Program-made: the position numbers and the translations under genes | The notes under the pieces: model-generated | Told to the model about the DNA's origin: nothing | Database searches by the model: none | Seen by the model: the letters and a program-made list of their open reading frames with translations, nothing else | Source: Methanosarcina sp. | GTDB taxonomy: Archaea; Halobacteriota; Methanosarcinia; Methanosarcinales; Methanosarcinaceae | NCBI RefSeq assembly: GCF_028693135.1 | Contig: NZ_JAQUVZ010000001.1 | Location: 62,001 to 126,000, forward strand | Reading direction: 5' to 3' | DNA: 64,000 nucleotides | Shown: in pieces, positions 53,253 to 62,905 of the stretch | Numbering within the stretch: position 1 is the stretch's first letter | Layout: each line of letters starts with the position of its first letter

Positions 53253-53870
53253 ATGAGAGGCAAACTGATCACACTTGAGGGGATTGATGGTTCAGGTAAA
53301 AGTACGGTTGCAAAAAAACTTCAGGAAAATCATGAAATTCGTGTTTTTGAGCCTATCTTTACCAGAGAGCCTACAAGAGGCACCCTTACTGGAAATGCTG
53401 TCGAAAAAGCAATCCAGTCGGATACCGACCAGCTTGCCGAACTATTCCTTTTTACAGCTGACCATGCTGAGCATCTGGCAAAGCTTGTAAAACCTGCACT
53501 TGAAAACGGGAAAACCGTGATTTCTGACCGTTATTCCGACAGCCGCTATGCATACCAGGGAATAACCCTTAAAAACCGCATAGAGAACCCGCTTGAGTGG
53601 GTGAGAGGCCTGCACAGAGGCTGGACCGTTGTTCCGGACCTTACTATTCTATTTGACATTGAACCTGAAATCGCAGTTAAGCGATGCGGGAAGCGAGGAG
53701 AACAAACCAAATTCGAAAAGATAGAATTTCTACGAGGAGTCAGAGAAATTTTCCTCAGACTCGCCGCAGAAGAGCCGGGACGGTTTATAGTAGTTGATGC
53801 TTCTTGCTCTCCAGAAAATGTGGAAAAAACAGTCGTGCAAAAAATTCTCGAGTTTGTTCAAAGGGATTGA
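53253..53870 (+). CDS. tmk: Thymidylate kinase
   Basis: 205 residues. P-loop G-I-D-G-S-G-K-S-T (10-18), the TMP-binding P-T-R-G region, and D-R-Y-S-D-S-R-Y-A-Y-Q-G (DRY/H motif). It phosphorylates dTMP to dTDP. The ATG lies within the right end of element B (TTTTATTATGAG) with no ribosome-binding site in front, so its leader is element-derived or its mRNA is leaderless. Confidence 0.95.
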   Translation: MRGKLITLEGIDGSGKSTVAKKLQENHEIRVFEPIFTREPTRGTLTGNAVEKAIQSDTDQLAELFLFTADHAEHLAKLVKPALENGKTVISDRYSDSRYAYQGITLKNRIENPLEWVRGLHRGWTVVPDLTILFDIEPEIAVKRCGKRGEQTKFEKIEFLRGVREIFLRLAAEEPGRFIVVDASCSPENVEKTVVQKILEFVQRD

Positions 53871-53899
53871 ATTGGAGATTTACTGGCCGTCTACTGGCC

Positions 53900-53952
53900 A
53901 TCAACTGTCCCTGAACTAAAGACCCAGGGGTTTTCTGCTAAGGGTTTATGAA
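53900..53952 (+). repeat. Solo IS200/IS605-like hairpin end, degenerate
   Basis: TCAACTGTCCCTG-AACTAAAGACC-CAGGGG followed by TTTTCTGCTAAGGGTTTATGAA matches the end consensus, with mismatches in the stem. It sits just after tmk, about 650 bp from element B. Confidence 0.6.
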
Positions 53953-54079
53953 AACAAGTTTTAAATTGAAATCAAAGAGTAAGGCAGGAAATTAACCTGA
54001 AAATTGATCCAGACGATTAAATTCGAGAAATAAACCTCGAAAATAAATAAAAAAATAAAAAAAGAAAGTGAAAGCCCGG

Positions 54080-54376
54080 TTAGAGCTTGTTATCATCCGC
54101 AAACTTGACCAGGGCTTCCGCCAGCATCCGGACGTGCGAGGGGTTGAGATTGAAGCGGGACTTTTTCACTCCCCCACGCTCTTTTGCGAGCTCTACATAC
54201 TCCTTTTCAAAACGGTCGCTGTGCGCCAGAGAGATGGTCATGTACCAGCCGCCCCCCATCTTAATTTCAGTATACCCGTCTCCGTTGTTTTCTCCTGTAC
54301 GCTCCTCTACGGGCTCTTCAATGCGCTCCTCTACAGGCTCTTCAATGCTCTCCTCAGTTACCTTTCTTGTTGCCAT
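54080..54376 (-). CDS. Small hypothetical protein with acidic repeat and conserved-looking C-terminus
   Basis: 98 residues, not recognised. GAGGT 6 nt before the ATG supports expression. Residues 10-30 are a tandem E-E-P-V-E-E-R repeat (mirrored in the DNA), likely disordered. The rest (G-G-G-W-Y-M-T-I-S-L, S-R-F-N-L-N-P-S-H-V-R-M-L-A-E-A-L-V-K-F) looks like a small folded domain of strands followed by a helix. Overlapping plus-strand frames are less protein-like and lack such a site. Confidence 0.6.
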   Translation of the reverse strand: MATRKVTEESIEEPVEERIEEPVEERTGENNGDGYTEIKMGGGWYMTISLAHSDRFEKEYVELAKERGGVKKSRFNLNPSHVRMLAEALVKFADDNKL

Positions 54377-54515
54377 ACTGTAACCTCGTAAACTCTTTGT
54401 TTTGATGGTGACATCCGATGAACTGGATATAAATCTGCCAATTGGGTTATAAAGATACTCAATGCCTTCTATATCAGAGGCATAAGGCAGAGTATAAATC
54501 TTTCCCGGAAATTCA

Positions 54516-55253
54516 TTAATTGCTTTTCTTTAGATTTTCAAGTCCCCGGCTCATCACTTCCGGAGGAACCAACCCTGAGTGGATTGCAGTTGCCACCAGA
54601 GCGCCCTTTATACCAAGCCTGTTAAGAGCAAAAAGATCCTCCATACATCTGACCCCACCTGCAAGCAGTACATCGTGTAATGAGCCCTCAGCCAGTTTGC
54701 GCAGAAACTCCGGGTCAAACCCAGAAGCTGTGCCGACCCTGTCAAGGTCGAGAAAAATCAGGTCTTTTAAGGGAAGCTCGTTTAGAAGCTTTACAATTTC
54801 AAAAGGATCTTCAGGGATCTCAGGGTCCAGTTTCAGAACCTTTCCATATTTAACATCAATACTGACACTGATACGTCCCGGGTTTTTGAAAGCTGCGTCT
54901 TTGATTACTGCAAGCTTGCCGGTCTCCGTGCCTATAACCGCAGTTCCTGCAATAGAAAGTGCTTTTTCAACATCCGTTAGAAAAGAGACCCCGAAATCAA
55001 GCATTGTATCCGCCTTTAAACTAACTTCCCGGATAATCTCCGCATTAATATCGAGAGGACCTTTGACCTGCAGTGCGTTAAGGTCGGCAATGTAAACTTC
55101 TCTAGGGCGTAAAGCCCCAACTATTTCCAGGGGAGCTGAGGTCCGGCACACCACACTTGAATCCGAAACCGGGCGGTAATTTTCCCTTACTCCGCCTTTT
55201 GCAAGAACCACGTTACGGTTAAATATATCCATTACAAAAATTACACGGAACAT
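54516..55253 (-). CDS. HisA-related TIM-barrel protein (COG1411 type)
   Basis: 245 residues. The barrel resembles HisA (V-Y-I-A-D-L-N-A-L, D-L-I-F-L-D-L-D-R-V-G-T-A-S-G, V-L-L-A-G-G-V-R-C-M-E-D-L) but is not a normal HisA: the N-terminal catalytic-Asp motif reads V-M-D-I-F-N-R-N-V-V-L-A. Related proteins co-occur with methanofuran or tetrahydromethanopterin genes in methanogens and methylotrophs. It is divergent from mfnB across 114 nt, so a shared promoter region and a shared pathway are plausible. Reaction not known to me. Confidence 0.78.
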   Translation of the reverse strand: MFRVIFVMDIFNRNVVLAKGGVRENYRPVSDSSVVCRTSAPLEIVGALRPREVYIADLNALQVKGPLDINAEIIREVSLKADTMLDFGVSFLTDVEKALSIAGTAVIGTETGKLAVIKDAAFKNPGRISVSIDVKYGKVLKLDPEIPEDPFEIVKLLNELPLKDLIFLDLDRVGTASGFDPEFLRKLAEGSLHDVLLAGGVRCMEDLFALNRLGIKGALVATAIHSGLVPPEVMSRGLENLKKSN

Positions 55254-55367
55254 ACTTATTCCATAGCTGCATCATCCTATAAAAAAATATAAAATAAGAT
55301 TACTTATATAAAAAAGCGTAATATACATCATTGAATATTTAACTTCATTCTTAATAAGAGGCTTTTT

Positions 55368-56072
55368 ATGAAACTGCTTGTAAGTCCAATAAATCGAGAG
55401 GAAGCAATTCTCGCTTCCAGAGGCGGCGCAGACATTGTAGATGTCAAAAACCCAAAAGAAGGTTCCCTTGGAGCCAATTTCCCCTGGGTAATCAGGGACG
55501 TTAAGGAGGTTGTAAACGGCAGGCAGCCGATAAGCGCAACAATAGGAGATTTCAACTACAAACCCGGAACTGCCGCACTTGCAGCCCTTGGAGCAGCAGC
55601 AGCAGGAGCGGATTACATTAAAGTAGGCCTTTACGATATCCAGACCGAAGCACAGGCCCTTGAGCTGCTCACAAAGATTACAAGAGCCGTAAAAGACTAT
55701 GACCCATCAAAAAAGGTTGTTGCCGCAGGATATTCGGACTACAAACGCATTAATTCGATTTCTCCTATTTTACTCCCCGCAGTTGCTGCAGAGGCCGGAG
55801 TAGATGTTGTCATGGTAGACACTGGCATCAAGGACGGGAAATCTACCTTTGAATTCATGGATGAAAAAGAGCTGATAGAGTTTACTGACCTTGCTCATGA
55901 GCACGGGCTTGAGAGTGCAATTGCTGGTTCCCTGAAATTCGAAGACCTTCCGGTCCTCGAAAGGATAGGACCCGACATAATTGGTGTTCGGGGTATGGTA
56001 TGCGGCGGAGACCGAATGACTACGATCAGGCAGGAGCTAGTAGAAAAACTCGTGTCTGAGTGCCAAATCTGA
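55368..56072 (+). CDS. mfnB: (5-formylfuran-3-yl)methyl phosphate synthase
   Basis: 234 residues, TIM barrel. D25, K27 and K85 match the catalytic residues described for the Methanocaldococcus enzyme (A-D-I-V-D25-V-K27-N-P and D-Y-I-K85-V-G-L). It joins two glyceraldehyde-3-phosphate molecules to form the furan of methanofuran, the carrier for CO2/formyl at the start or end of methanogenesis. A TTATATAA-type box at 55301-55310 and no strong ribosome-binding site precede it. Confidence 0.93.
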   Translation: MKLLVSPINREEAILASRGGADIVDVKNPKEGSLGANFPWVIRDVKEVVNGRQPISATIGDFNYKPGTAALAALGAAAAGADYIKVGLYDIQTEAQALELLTKITRAVKDYDPSKKVVAAGYSDYKRINSISPILLPAVAAEAGVDVVMVDTGIKDGKSTFEFMDEKELIEFTDLAHEHGLESAIAGSLKFEDLPVLERIGPDIIGVRGMVCGGDRMTTIRQELVEKLVSECQI

Positions 56073-56103
56073 AAAGTTCTGTACACAGTAGAATATAAAA
56101 ACG

Positions 56104-56167
56104 GCGGAAACCTGTAAAAGGGGGAAACCTGTAAAAGGGGAAAACCTGCAAACAGGGGAAACCTGTG
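56104..56167. repeat. Four imperfect 17-bp tandem repeats
   Basis: CCTGTAAAAGGGGGAAA-like units start at 56111, 56128, 56145 and 56162, just after mfnB. No hairpin or spacer logic; simple array. Confidence 0.8.
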
Positions 56168-56230
56168 CTGGCATGTCTTTCAGGCAAGCCAGCCAAAAAA
56201 TAATTATATGTTATCAACTTTTTTAATCTG

Positions 56231-56800
56231 ATGTTTATTCTCGGGCATATAGGCATTACTCTGGGGATCTTCTATTCCCTGAACCGGTTATTGCCGAAAA
56301 AGAATATTCCAGTAGACTTTAAATGGATCGCTTTTGGGTCTCTCCTTCCGGACTTTATCGACAAACCCCTTGGCAGGATAATTCTTGCAGAAACTATAGG
56401 AAGTGGGAGAATCTTTGCCCATACCCTCCTCTTCGGAGTCCTGCTGGGACTGGTTGCAGCTTATGCCTTCGACCGAAAAGGCTGGATGATACCCCTTGTT
56501 GTTGCAGGTGCATCGTTCTGCCACCTGCTTGAGGACCAGATGTGGAATTCACCTGACGTCCTTTTCTGGCCGCTTCTGGGATGGAAGTTTCCAAAAGATA
56601 CATTTTACGGAGGTTTTATTGAGTACTTCATGAAAATCCTGACAAATTCATACAATCCGGCTCATATAGGCGTATTTATCCCGGAAATAATAGGGTTGGG
56701 TATTATTCTCCTTTTTACAGCCAATTACATAAGATCAAAAATAGAAGGAAAAAAGATCAGCTCTCAAACAATGAAAGAGGAAGCAAAAGGACATAAATGA
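56231..56800 (+). CDS. DUF457-like membrane metal-dependent hydrolase
   Basis: 189 residues, four or five membrane segments. Conserved polar residues in or near membranes: G-H-I-G-I-T-L-G at the N-terminus, L-L-P-D-F-I-D-K, F-A-H-T-L-L-F-G, and H-L-L-E-D-Q-M-W. This His/Asp pattern is that of the YdjM/DUF457 putative hydrolases of phospholipase C-like fold. No ribosome-binding site; a TATA-like box about 25-30 nt upstream suggests a leaderless mRNA. Substrate unknown. Confidence 0.75.
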   Translation: MFILGHIGITLGIFYSLNRLLPKKNIPVDFKWIAFGSLLPDFIDKPLGRIILAETIGSGRIFAHTLLFGVLLGLVAAYAFDRKGWMIPLVVAGASFCHLLEDQMWNSPDVLFWPLLGWKFPKDTFYGGFIEYFMKILTNSYNPAHIGVFIPEIIGLGIILLFTANYIRSKIEGKKISSQTMKEEAKGHK

Positions 56801-57033
56801 TGAAAAAATCAGCCCCTGAGTAATCGGTTTATGTATTCCAGAATCAGAGGCTGAAATCTTTTGTATTTCAGTCCTAACCTTGCAAGGATAAAGCCATATC
56901 ATAAGGCATATAAAAAAAATCGCCGGGTTTTTCTGCGAGTTCTAATATTTATCATTCCTCTATCGCTTTTATTTTGAACTTATCTCTTCTTTGTTGTCTG
57001 AAAGTCGCTCTCCTGCGTCGAGCATGACAAATC

Positions 57034-57078
57034 AAAGTTGCGCTGGCGCACCCCGCAGCAAGCTAGCGGGGTATTCGA
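57034..57078 (+). repeat. Dispersed repeat AAAGTTGC...ATTCGA, copy 1
   Basis: Resembles 60219-60262: both read AAAGTTGC, GCGCACC, a GC-rich CGCAGCAAGCT or variant, then TATTCGA. In this copy CCCCGC...GCGGGG forms a strong hairpin; in the second the hairpin is lost. Confidence 0.65.
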
Positions 57079-57087
57079 CTGAAAATA

Positions 57088-57140
57088 AGTCCTCTTGAGC
57101 GCAGCGAAAAGGACCGCGTACTCCCGAGGCGCAATTCGGG
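57088..57140 (+). repeat. Dispersed 53-bp repeat, copy 2
   Basis: Exact copy of 42604-42656, 14.5 kb away. Followed here by two further GGTGCAATTCGGGT-like partial copies (57141-57170). It lies 3' of the minus-strand membrane protein gene. Confidence 0.85.
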
Positions 57141-57195
57141 TGGTGCAATTCGGGTGGTGTAACTCGGGAAAGTAAAATAAATAAAAAAAGCAGAC

Positions 57196-59013
57196 TCAAG
57201 GAGTATGCCTGTAGATTTTTATGTTAAGAGAGTCATAAATCTTGTACAGAGGCTTATTGTCCTGAGTTTCAGAGCTGTTTCCGGCTGAAGAATATCCCAT
57301 ATCGGGTCCTGATTTTTCCAGGTTCACCTCTGAGAAAGTTGTTACTACAAGGTAAAAGGGTCCGTTCGTGCCATAATTATTCAAAAAAGTTACATCCTCA
57401 GGACGGTTTGCAGGGGCTGACCTGGATATGGTAGATCTCTCAGGAAATGCATCATATTGTCCTGGACTGTCGGCAGAGTTTCCTGAATAGGTATAACCCA
57501 CTTTTTCTCCAGAAGACATAACATAAGGGTCTGATGCTTTAGCTCCTACTAGCCACTGTATTCCTTCAACCTCATTTTGTGCGATAGCTTCCGAGATTCC
57601 ACCGGCATACGGGGAACTAAAACAACTGAAAAACCCTAAAGTCCAGAGAAGACCCAGAACCAGGATTGTAGCGCCAAGACCAGTTGTATATCCCTTCCTG
57701 AGAAGAACAATATAGAGAGAGTACCCCAGAAGCGGAATCTGGGCAAAGATGATGAAACTTAAGTTTGCAAATCTATCCGGTGGGTAAGGGATGAAGGGGT
57801 TTAAGAGAAAGCCCAGTTCCAGGAAGAACGAGGCTATGTACAGGAATAAAAAGCGGGGGTACCTGCGGACAAAGTGGTGACAGAAACGTTTGCGATTCTG
57901 CCATACTATTACTGTATTGATAACAACAAAAATTAACGGAATATAGTACTTGCCGTAATAGAGGTTGAAAAGGTGCATGAACTCGAAAATTCCGGGTTCC
58001 ATGCTTGGAATTGTGGCAAAACCCTCAGATGTAAGAGTCTCAATACGCCAGGCAAGCACCGGGAGAAAAATATCAAAAAAACCTGAAGCGTACTTTGCGC
58101 AGAGCAAGAAGCTGCCCGAAGTAAATGACAGGAAGATAAATAGAGGAACTATTCTTCCCGAAGAGATGGAAAGGGAGTCTTGAGTAAGGTCTTTAAAACT
58201 GACAATTTTTCTAAGGAGCCCTGACTGCATGGCTTTACCTGCAAAAGTGAGCAACAGAGCGAAACATACCAGATACGTGAAGATAAAAGGATGAGCTAAC
58301 GGAAGCAAAGGTACCATAAAGAGCAGACAAACAACCATCATCTTCTTGTTTTTATCAGAGATTGTATTCCACAGCAAAAGGAGATAGATAGGAACAAGGC
58401 AGAAAGTGAGGTAGTAGGGAACCGTTGATACCTGGAAATGCCCGAAATATGGAATAACCGAAGAGAGAAAAGTTATCGAGACCAGCTTTTCCCGGTTCAT
58501 AAAGCCCCGGTAGAACAGAAACATGCCGGTAATAAATATAATCGAAAAGAAAACCGGTAAAAAGTAAGATAGTGCCTGTGTCTTCATTCCTGAGACCAGA
58601 GCCAGAGCTGAGACCAGTAGAGGGCCGGTCGGAGAGAGATCTGAAAGGACAGAAAAACCTGGAGAACCGAAAATCCCTGCATTTCCTGCAAGAACCAGGT
58701 ATGAAAATTCATCTCCTCTGCCCACTGAAGCATAACCAAGCATATACGGGATTATCAATACAATAATATGAACAAGTATCAGTGTGAAGACTGCATTAAT
58801 CCTTTTATATGCAAGAAGCAGAAAGCAGGAAGAAAGGTAACATAAGAGCAAGATCAGATAAAAATGGAAAGGAAGCTGTTCATAGATATTAACTACGTAT
58901 CCTTCAGGCTGGATTTCCCTGAGAACAAAGAGATTGTAAACAAGTAGTAACAGAGAAAACACTGATATCAAATTTAAGATATTATTGTTGAGTTTAGACA
59001 ATATGTCCCCCAT
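57196..59013 (-). CDS. Multi-spanning membrane protein, possible GT-C glycosyltransferase
   Basis: 605 residues with about 12 membrane segments and a C-terminal soluble part (about 500-605). The first long external loop has G-R-G-D-E-F-S-Y-L, like the acidic D-E motif of GT-C glycosyltransferases that use lipid-linked sugars. This suggests surface glycan or S-layer glycosylation, in line with the polysaccharide deacetylase 1.4 kb away, but the family is not firmly recognised. GGAAGG directly abuts the ATG, so a TTG at 59001 is a possible alternative start. Confidence 0.6.
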   Translation of the reverse strand: MGDILSKLNNNILNLISVFSLLLLVYNLFVLREIQPEGYVVNIYEQLPFHFYLILLLCYLSSCFLLLAYKRINAVFTLILVHIIVLIIPYMLGYASVGRGDEFSYLVLAGNAGIFGSPGFSVLSDLSPTGPLLVSALALVSGMKTQALSYFLPVFFSIIFITGMFLFYRGFMNREKLVSITFLSSVIPYFGHFQVSTVPYYLTFCLVPIYLLLLWNTISDKNKKMMVVCLLFMVPLLPLAHPFIFTYLVCFALLLTFAGKAMQSGLLRKIVSFKDLTQDSLSISSGRIVPLFIFLSFTSGSFLLCAKYASGFFDIFLPVLAWRIETLTSEGFATIPSMEPGIFEFMHLFNLYYGKYYIPLIFVVINTVIVWQNRKRFCHHFVRRYPRFLFLYIASFFLELGFLLNPFIPYPPDRFANLSFIIFAQIPLLGYSLYIVLLRKGYTTGLGATILVLGLLWTLGFFSCFSSPYAGGISEAIAQNEVEGIQWLVGAKASDPYVMSSGEKVGYTYSGNSADSPGQYDAFPERSTISRSAPANRPEDVTFLNNYGTNGPFYLVVTTFSEVNLEKSGPDMGYSSAGNSSETQDNKPLYKIYDSLNIKIYRHTP

Positions 59014-60207
59014 CCTTCCGGAAAGTTACAGAGTCCAGTTTCCGCACCTTTATATAAGAACTTTCCTGAAACAGTGCCTCTACTCCCATAGAGTCTGCTT
59101 TAACAGGCAGCTTGCGGCAGGTAAACTTCCGTTCTAAAAAGTTCATTTTATATAAAAATTTCGTATCCCTGTTTCTCCTTTTTAAATTCCGTGTACCCAA
59201 TTGCTCAACAAATAATTAATTGTTGTGCCTGATACACAAGTTGAGATTCTGGTTTTCAAGAGAATTGATGTTCACAGATTGTAAGGACGGAAACCCCTTT
59301 GCTTTAGATTGGAGAGGAATTCCATTAACTGCACCAGCATTCGTTTTGCGATCCGTGATCATTAAATCAGACCTCATTTTCCCATTATCTGCCATCTCAG
59401 GCCCTTTTCTGGGAGGAAAAGCACCGGTTAGGTAGTAAAGGCTGTTATCAACCCGCCTATAGTGTTCTGCCCTGTTAGCAATTAAGCAAAGAATTTGAAG
59501 CGAAAACTCTATGCTTTTAGCTTGGAGTAGTTAACATAAAGTAAAAATCCCCAGGAATTAAAGGCTTTCGAACTTTGACATAGAACTTTGACATATAATA
59601 TATATATTTGAACATATTACCATTATTTTTGACCGAAGCATATAAGAGATTAGAAATGTCAGGCGATTGTTATGGATGTTATGCAAATATCATAAAAATG
59701 AATCAAGTTCCAACCCTGTTTAGTTCATTTTTAACGTCATCACATATTGAATTAGTCCACCGAGTGGTATTTATATGGTTTCCACCGTCCCCATAATAAA
59801 AACCATTTTATGGCGTCTTGTTATAGAGATTATGTGTTAGATCCTACATAGTGGGAAATTAGTTATTTTTGTTACACATTAATTTAGTAGATATATATAT
59901 TCCTCATATTTATATAAAAATGCTTTGAGTATAACTTTCCGCAGGTGTTCTCCAGGAAAGAACCATTTTCACACCATCGTTTTTTTGGGAATTACTCCAA
60001 AATATGCAATTATTGTCTCAACTGAATCTTCAGAAATGAAAGTTGGAAGTTTTCAATGGAGACAAGAGGTCGAAAAGTGTGGGACATTTCAAAAATACAC
60101 ATTTGAATTCCCAAAGAAATTATAAGAAAAAACGAATGCGTGGAAATTGAAAAAACATCTATGGGAAGGGGGTTGAATTGTTGCCCAATAGAATTAATTT
60201 TTTGTAA
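59014..60207. other. Long gene-free region
   Basis: About 1.2 kb without a protein-like frame on either strand. TATA-type runs lie at 59590 and 59890. Short frames here have no ribosome-binding site and unnatural composition. It may hold decayed sequence. Confidence 0.4.
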
Positions 60208-60468
60208 ATGACGTGGGAAAAGTTGCCCTCGCGCACCCTGCGGCAAGCTGAAAGATATTCGAAGAAAGAAAACAGGCATCCGAAAATAATATTTAAAGGG
60301 CAGGAGTTCAGTTTCTTTAAGAATCCTGACGCCTTTAGATTTCCTGGCTATGTACCTTTGTATGATGATGTATTCAGAAAGATCTATTCAGAAAACAGCA
60401 AAATCCTGCCTGACTTTTCTGCTGAGCATCAGGAAGTTCCCTTTCAAACACATGATACTCCTGAATAA
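60208..60468 (+). pseudogene. Possible gene fragment (C-terminal part) after a dispersed repeat
   Basis: The frame's first 20 codons are just the dispersed repeat at 60219-60262, but from about codon 26 it looks like real protein (F-K-G-Q-E-F-S-F-F-K-N-P-D-A-F-R-F-P-G-Y-V-P-L-Y-D-D-V-F-R-K-I-Y). I do not recognise the family. It may be the tail of a gene truncated by repeat insertion. It overlaps the end of the deacetylase gene tail to tail by 25 bp. Confidence 0.3.
60219..60262 (+). repeat. Dispersed repeat AAAGTTGC...ATTCGA, copy 2 (degenerate)
   Basis: See 57034-57078. Same beginning and end words, middle hairpin lost. Confidence 0.6.
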
Positions 60469-61349
60469 TCCCTCAAGCATGTTTTATCAACGTCTCTCAG
60501 TTTGCTAAGGATATGCCTAACCCTCTGTTCAACAAGCCTCCCTTTTATGCACCAGTAAAAAGGCCTGTTATTGCCAAGAGATGGGAATCTGGCACAGGAG
60601 ATATCCAGTGGATGGAAATAAAAAATGGTGTGCCCTCTTTTAAGGCTCTGCATAAGCCCATCCAGTATAAATGATGATCCAAGGAATCGAAGCATAGGAC
60701 CCCCTGATGCAGGAAATTTAAATCCATGTTGACAATAAGCCCATGGGAACTCAATAAAGTTCCGGTCACTGCCTGCTTCAAGATCAGTCTTCACAGGATA
60801 ATAGGGGAAGGACGAAACCGTACTAAGAGCTGAATCAGTTTTGTTGTAAAAGGAATTTACTGAAACAGATGAATCATACTTAAATCCCAGCTTTTCGAGG
60901 GAATCAACCATCCACCCGCCTACCAGGGCATTTGGTGCCCTGTAGCCAACCAGCTTTTCTCCACTGATTTTTTCAAGCATTTTCTTTGCAACCAGAGTTC
61001 TTTGCTCAAAATCCTCCACACTCATTAACTGTTTTTTTGTAGCAGGGTCGATTTTACAGGCATGATTTAGCCCATGGCAGGCTAGCTCGTGCCCCCTATC
61101 TGCAATTGACTCTACTAATCCGGGATAGTGCTCAATGGTGTCTGCAACGACAAAGAAAGTAGCATTTATGTTGAATTCATCAAGAAGATCCAGAACCCTT
61201 TTTGTGGGCTCACTCAAGAAATCATACCTACCGGTCCAATTCTTGAAGAATTCATCTACGTTCCTGTAAACCGAAAATGGAGAACTGCAGACAGAAGGAA
61301 TATGATACCAATCTTCAAGATCTACCGTAACTGAAAGACTACCGGTCAT
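60444..61349 (-). CDS. Polysaccharide deacetylase (NodB/CE4 family)
   Basis: 301 residues from the ATG at 61349, behind GAGGGG; an ATG ten codons earlier lacks a site. The CE4 motifs are V-D-L-E-D-W-Y-H (catalytic and metal Asp), C-H-G-L-N-H (metal His pair), and G-Y-R-A-P-N. No signal peptide, so it is cytoplasmic or membrane-associated. Members remove N-acetyl groups from glycans; in archaea many lie in exopolysaccharide or surface-glycan clusters. It may work with the membrane protein at 57196 (inference). Confidence 0.88.
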   Translation of the reverse strand: MTGSLSVTVDLEDWYHIPSVCSSPFSVYRNVDEFFKNWTGRYDFLSEPTKRVLDLLDEFNINATFFVVADTIEHYPGLVESIADRGHELACHGLNHACKIDPATKKQLMSVEDFEQRTLVAKKMLEKISGEKLVGYRAPNALVGGWMVDSLEKLGFKYDSSVSVNSFYNKTDSALSTVSSFPYYPVKTDLEAGSDRNFIEFPWAYCQHGFKFPASGGPMLRFLGSSFILDGLMQSLKRGHTIFYFHPLDISCARFPSLGNNRPFYWCIKGRLVEQRVRHILSKLRDVDKTCLRDYSGVSCV

Positions 61350-62900
61350 TAAACCCCTCACTCCGAGATGTATTTCCAAATATCGTGAAACTAGACTGAA
61401 AGTTTCATTAAGAAGGAAAATTTCGCAACTATGTTACTCCCTCTTAGAAAGCCTCCCTACATAAACTAACACCCCAAGAGTATAAAAGATTTTTTGATAC
61501 ACCAGAAGAAAAAAAGAGTTAAAAAATACTCAATTAAGTAAAAGGGACTTTAACGGCGAAAACAAGATAAATAAATTTTACAAAGAGGATACAGATAAAT
61601 AGAATTAAATAGAATTAAATAAAATATATTCCCATAAATCAACTAGTTGAGCACTCACTGAAATGTTGGGACTCGAAATAAAGCAAATAACTTTATTAAT
61701 TAAATTTTTTTCCTGGAAAAAAGAAATTTGGATTTCCCATAAGTAAACAGAATGACGTTTTTTTGGAAGATGGTTTTTAGAGAGAGTTTACTTATGCAGA
61801 GCTATAATAAAACGGTATAAAGTACTGGTTTTAAAGAAGCTGGCAGCAAGAAAGCTGATTTTATGGAAAAGGTATTCGGGAGAAAATATTCTGCTCCCGC
61901 TATGAGGCCAAGAATAAGGAATAATTCCATGAGAATGATCGCATTTAAACCTGTTTTTTAGAGTAAAAATCAGACTAATTGCCCGCAATATACGTTCCAG
62001 GTTTCGGGCCTGTAGGGCAATAAAAAACCCTTAGTAACACTTAGTATTTGTATCGAAATAACTTAGGCAAAGAATAATTTAGTTGAAGATAAATCATTCA
62101 GCTTGATAGTGAAAGTTATTTAATCATTCCAAAATATTGCCTATATTATTTCGCCGCAGATTTAGTTAAAGCAAAAATAAGTTATAATGGTTACCTTTCC
62201 GCGTGTGAGGCTGGCAGGATGCAGGCGTTTCATAAATCCAGCCCGGATGAGAAAATAGCATTAGAATCACCTCGTATTTCGCCAGAGAAAAAAGAAAAGA
62301 AAACTGCAAATAATTTATCCCAAACACTGCTGCCAAATAATTCAGTCAAAAAGATAACAATATAAGATTTTTATAAATAGATCCCATGGATTGTAAAGAG
62401 AACTTGATGCGAATCTCAAAAGTTCATAGATATAGAAAAACAGGATGAGTGAACTATCACAATCATCAATCATAAAGGTTCAACCCTGAAAATTCAGGTA
62501 ACTTGTTCTATAAAAACTGCTTTTATTCATCTAGAGATGCGTACAAGAATATAAAGTGTCCCGAAAACATTATAAAAATATATAAAAAAAATAACAAAAA
62601 TAATTTATAATAGAACTACATAACCTCCAAAGATAACTCAGTATTACATAAGTAAACAAAAGTTTCGCAGATGAGTTGACCGGGCTAAAAGCCATGGCTT
62701 ATAAGAACAGGAAATATTTTTCAGAAAGGAGAAATAACCTGTAGTTATAACAAATTTTGAATAAAAATTCAGAGCCAGAGCTTCTAACGTCCGACAACCT
62801 CAGAAAAACCATCCACTCATACAGTGAAAATGAAGAGTGGAAAATCCTCTGCACCGTGTCCGCCCCACAAAAACGCAGAGAACCAAATTGAAAAGGTTCA
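61350..62900. other. Long gene-free region upstream of a surface-protein gene
   Basis: About 1.5 kb, strongly A+T-rich, with no protein-like frame longer than 60 codons on either strand apart from a weak one at 61788-61988 on the minus strand, which lacks a ribosome-binding site. No RNA gene recognised. Confidence 0.4.
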
Positions 62901-62905
62901 AAAAT

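Noticed and set aside
54068-54391. Two overlapping plus-strand frames of about 100 codons opposite the small acidic protein
   Set aside because: The minus-strand frame has a good ribosome-binding site and a folded-domain pattern; the plus-strand frames are Ser/Arg-rich mirrors of its repeats.
59608-60125. Several 60-70-codon frames in the gap before the deacetylase gene
   Set aside because: No initiation signals, no recognisable pattern, and A+T-driven composition.
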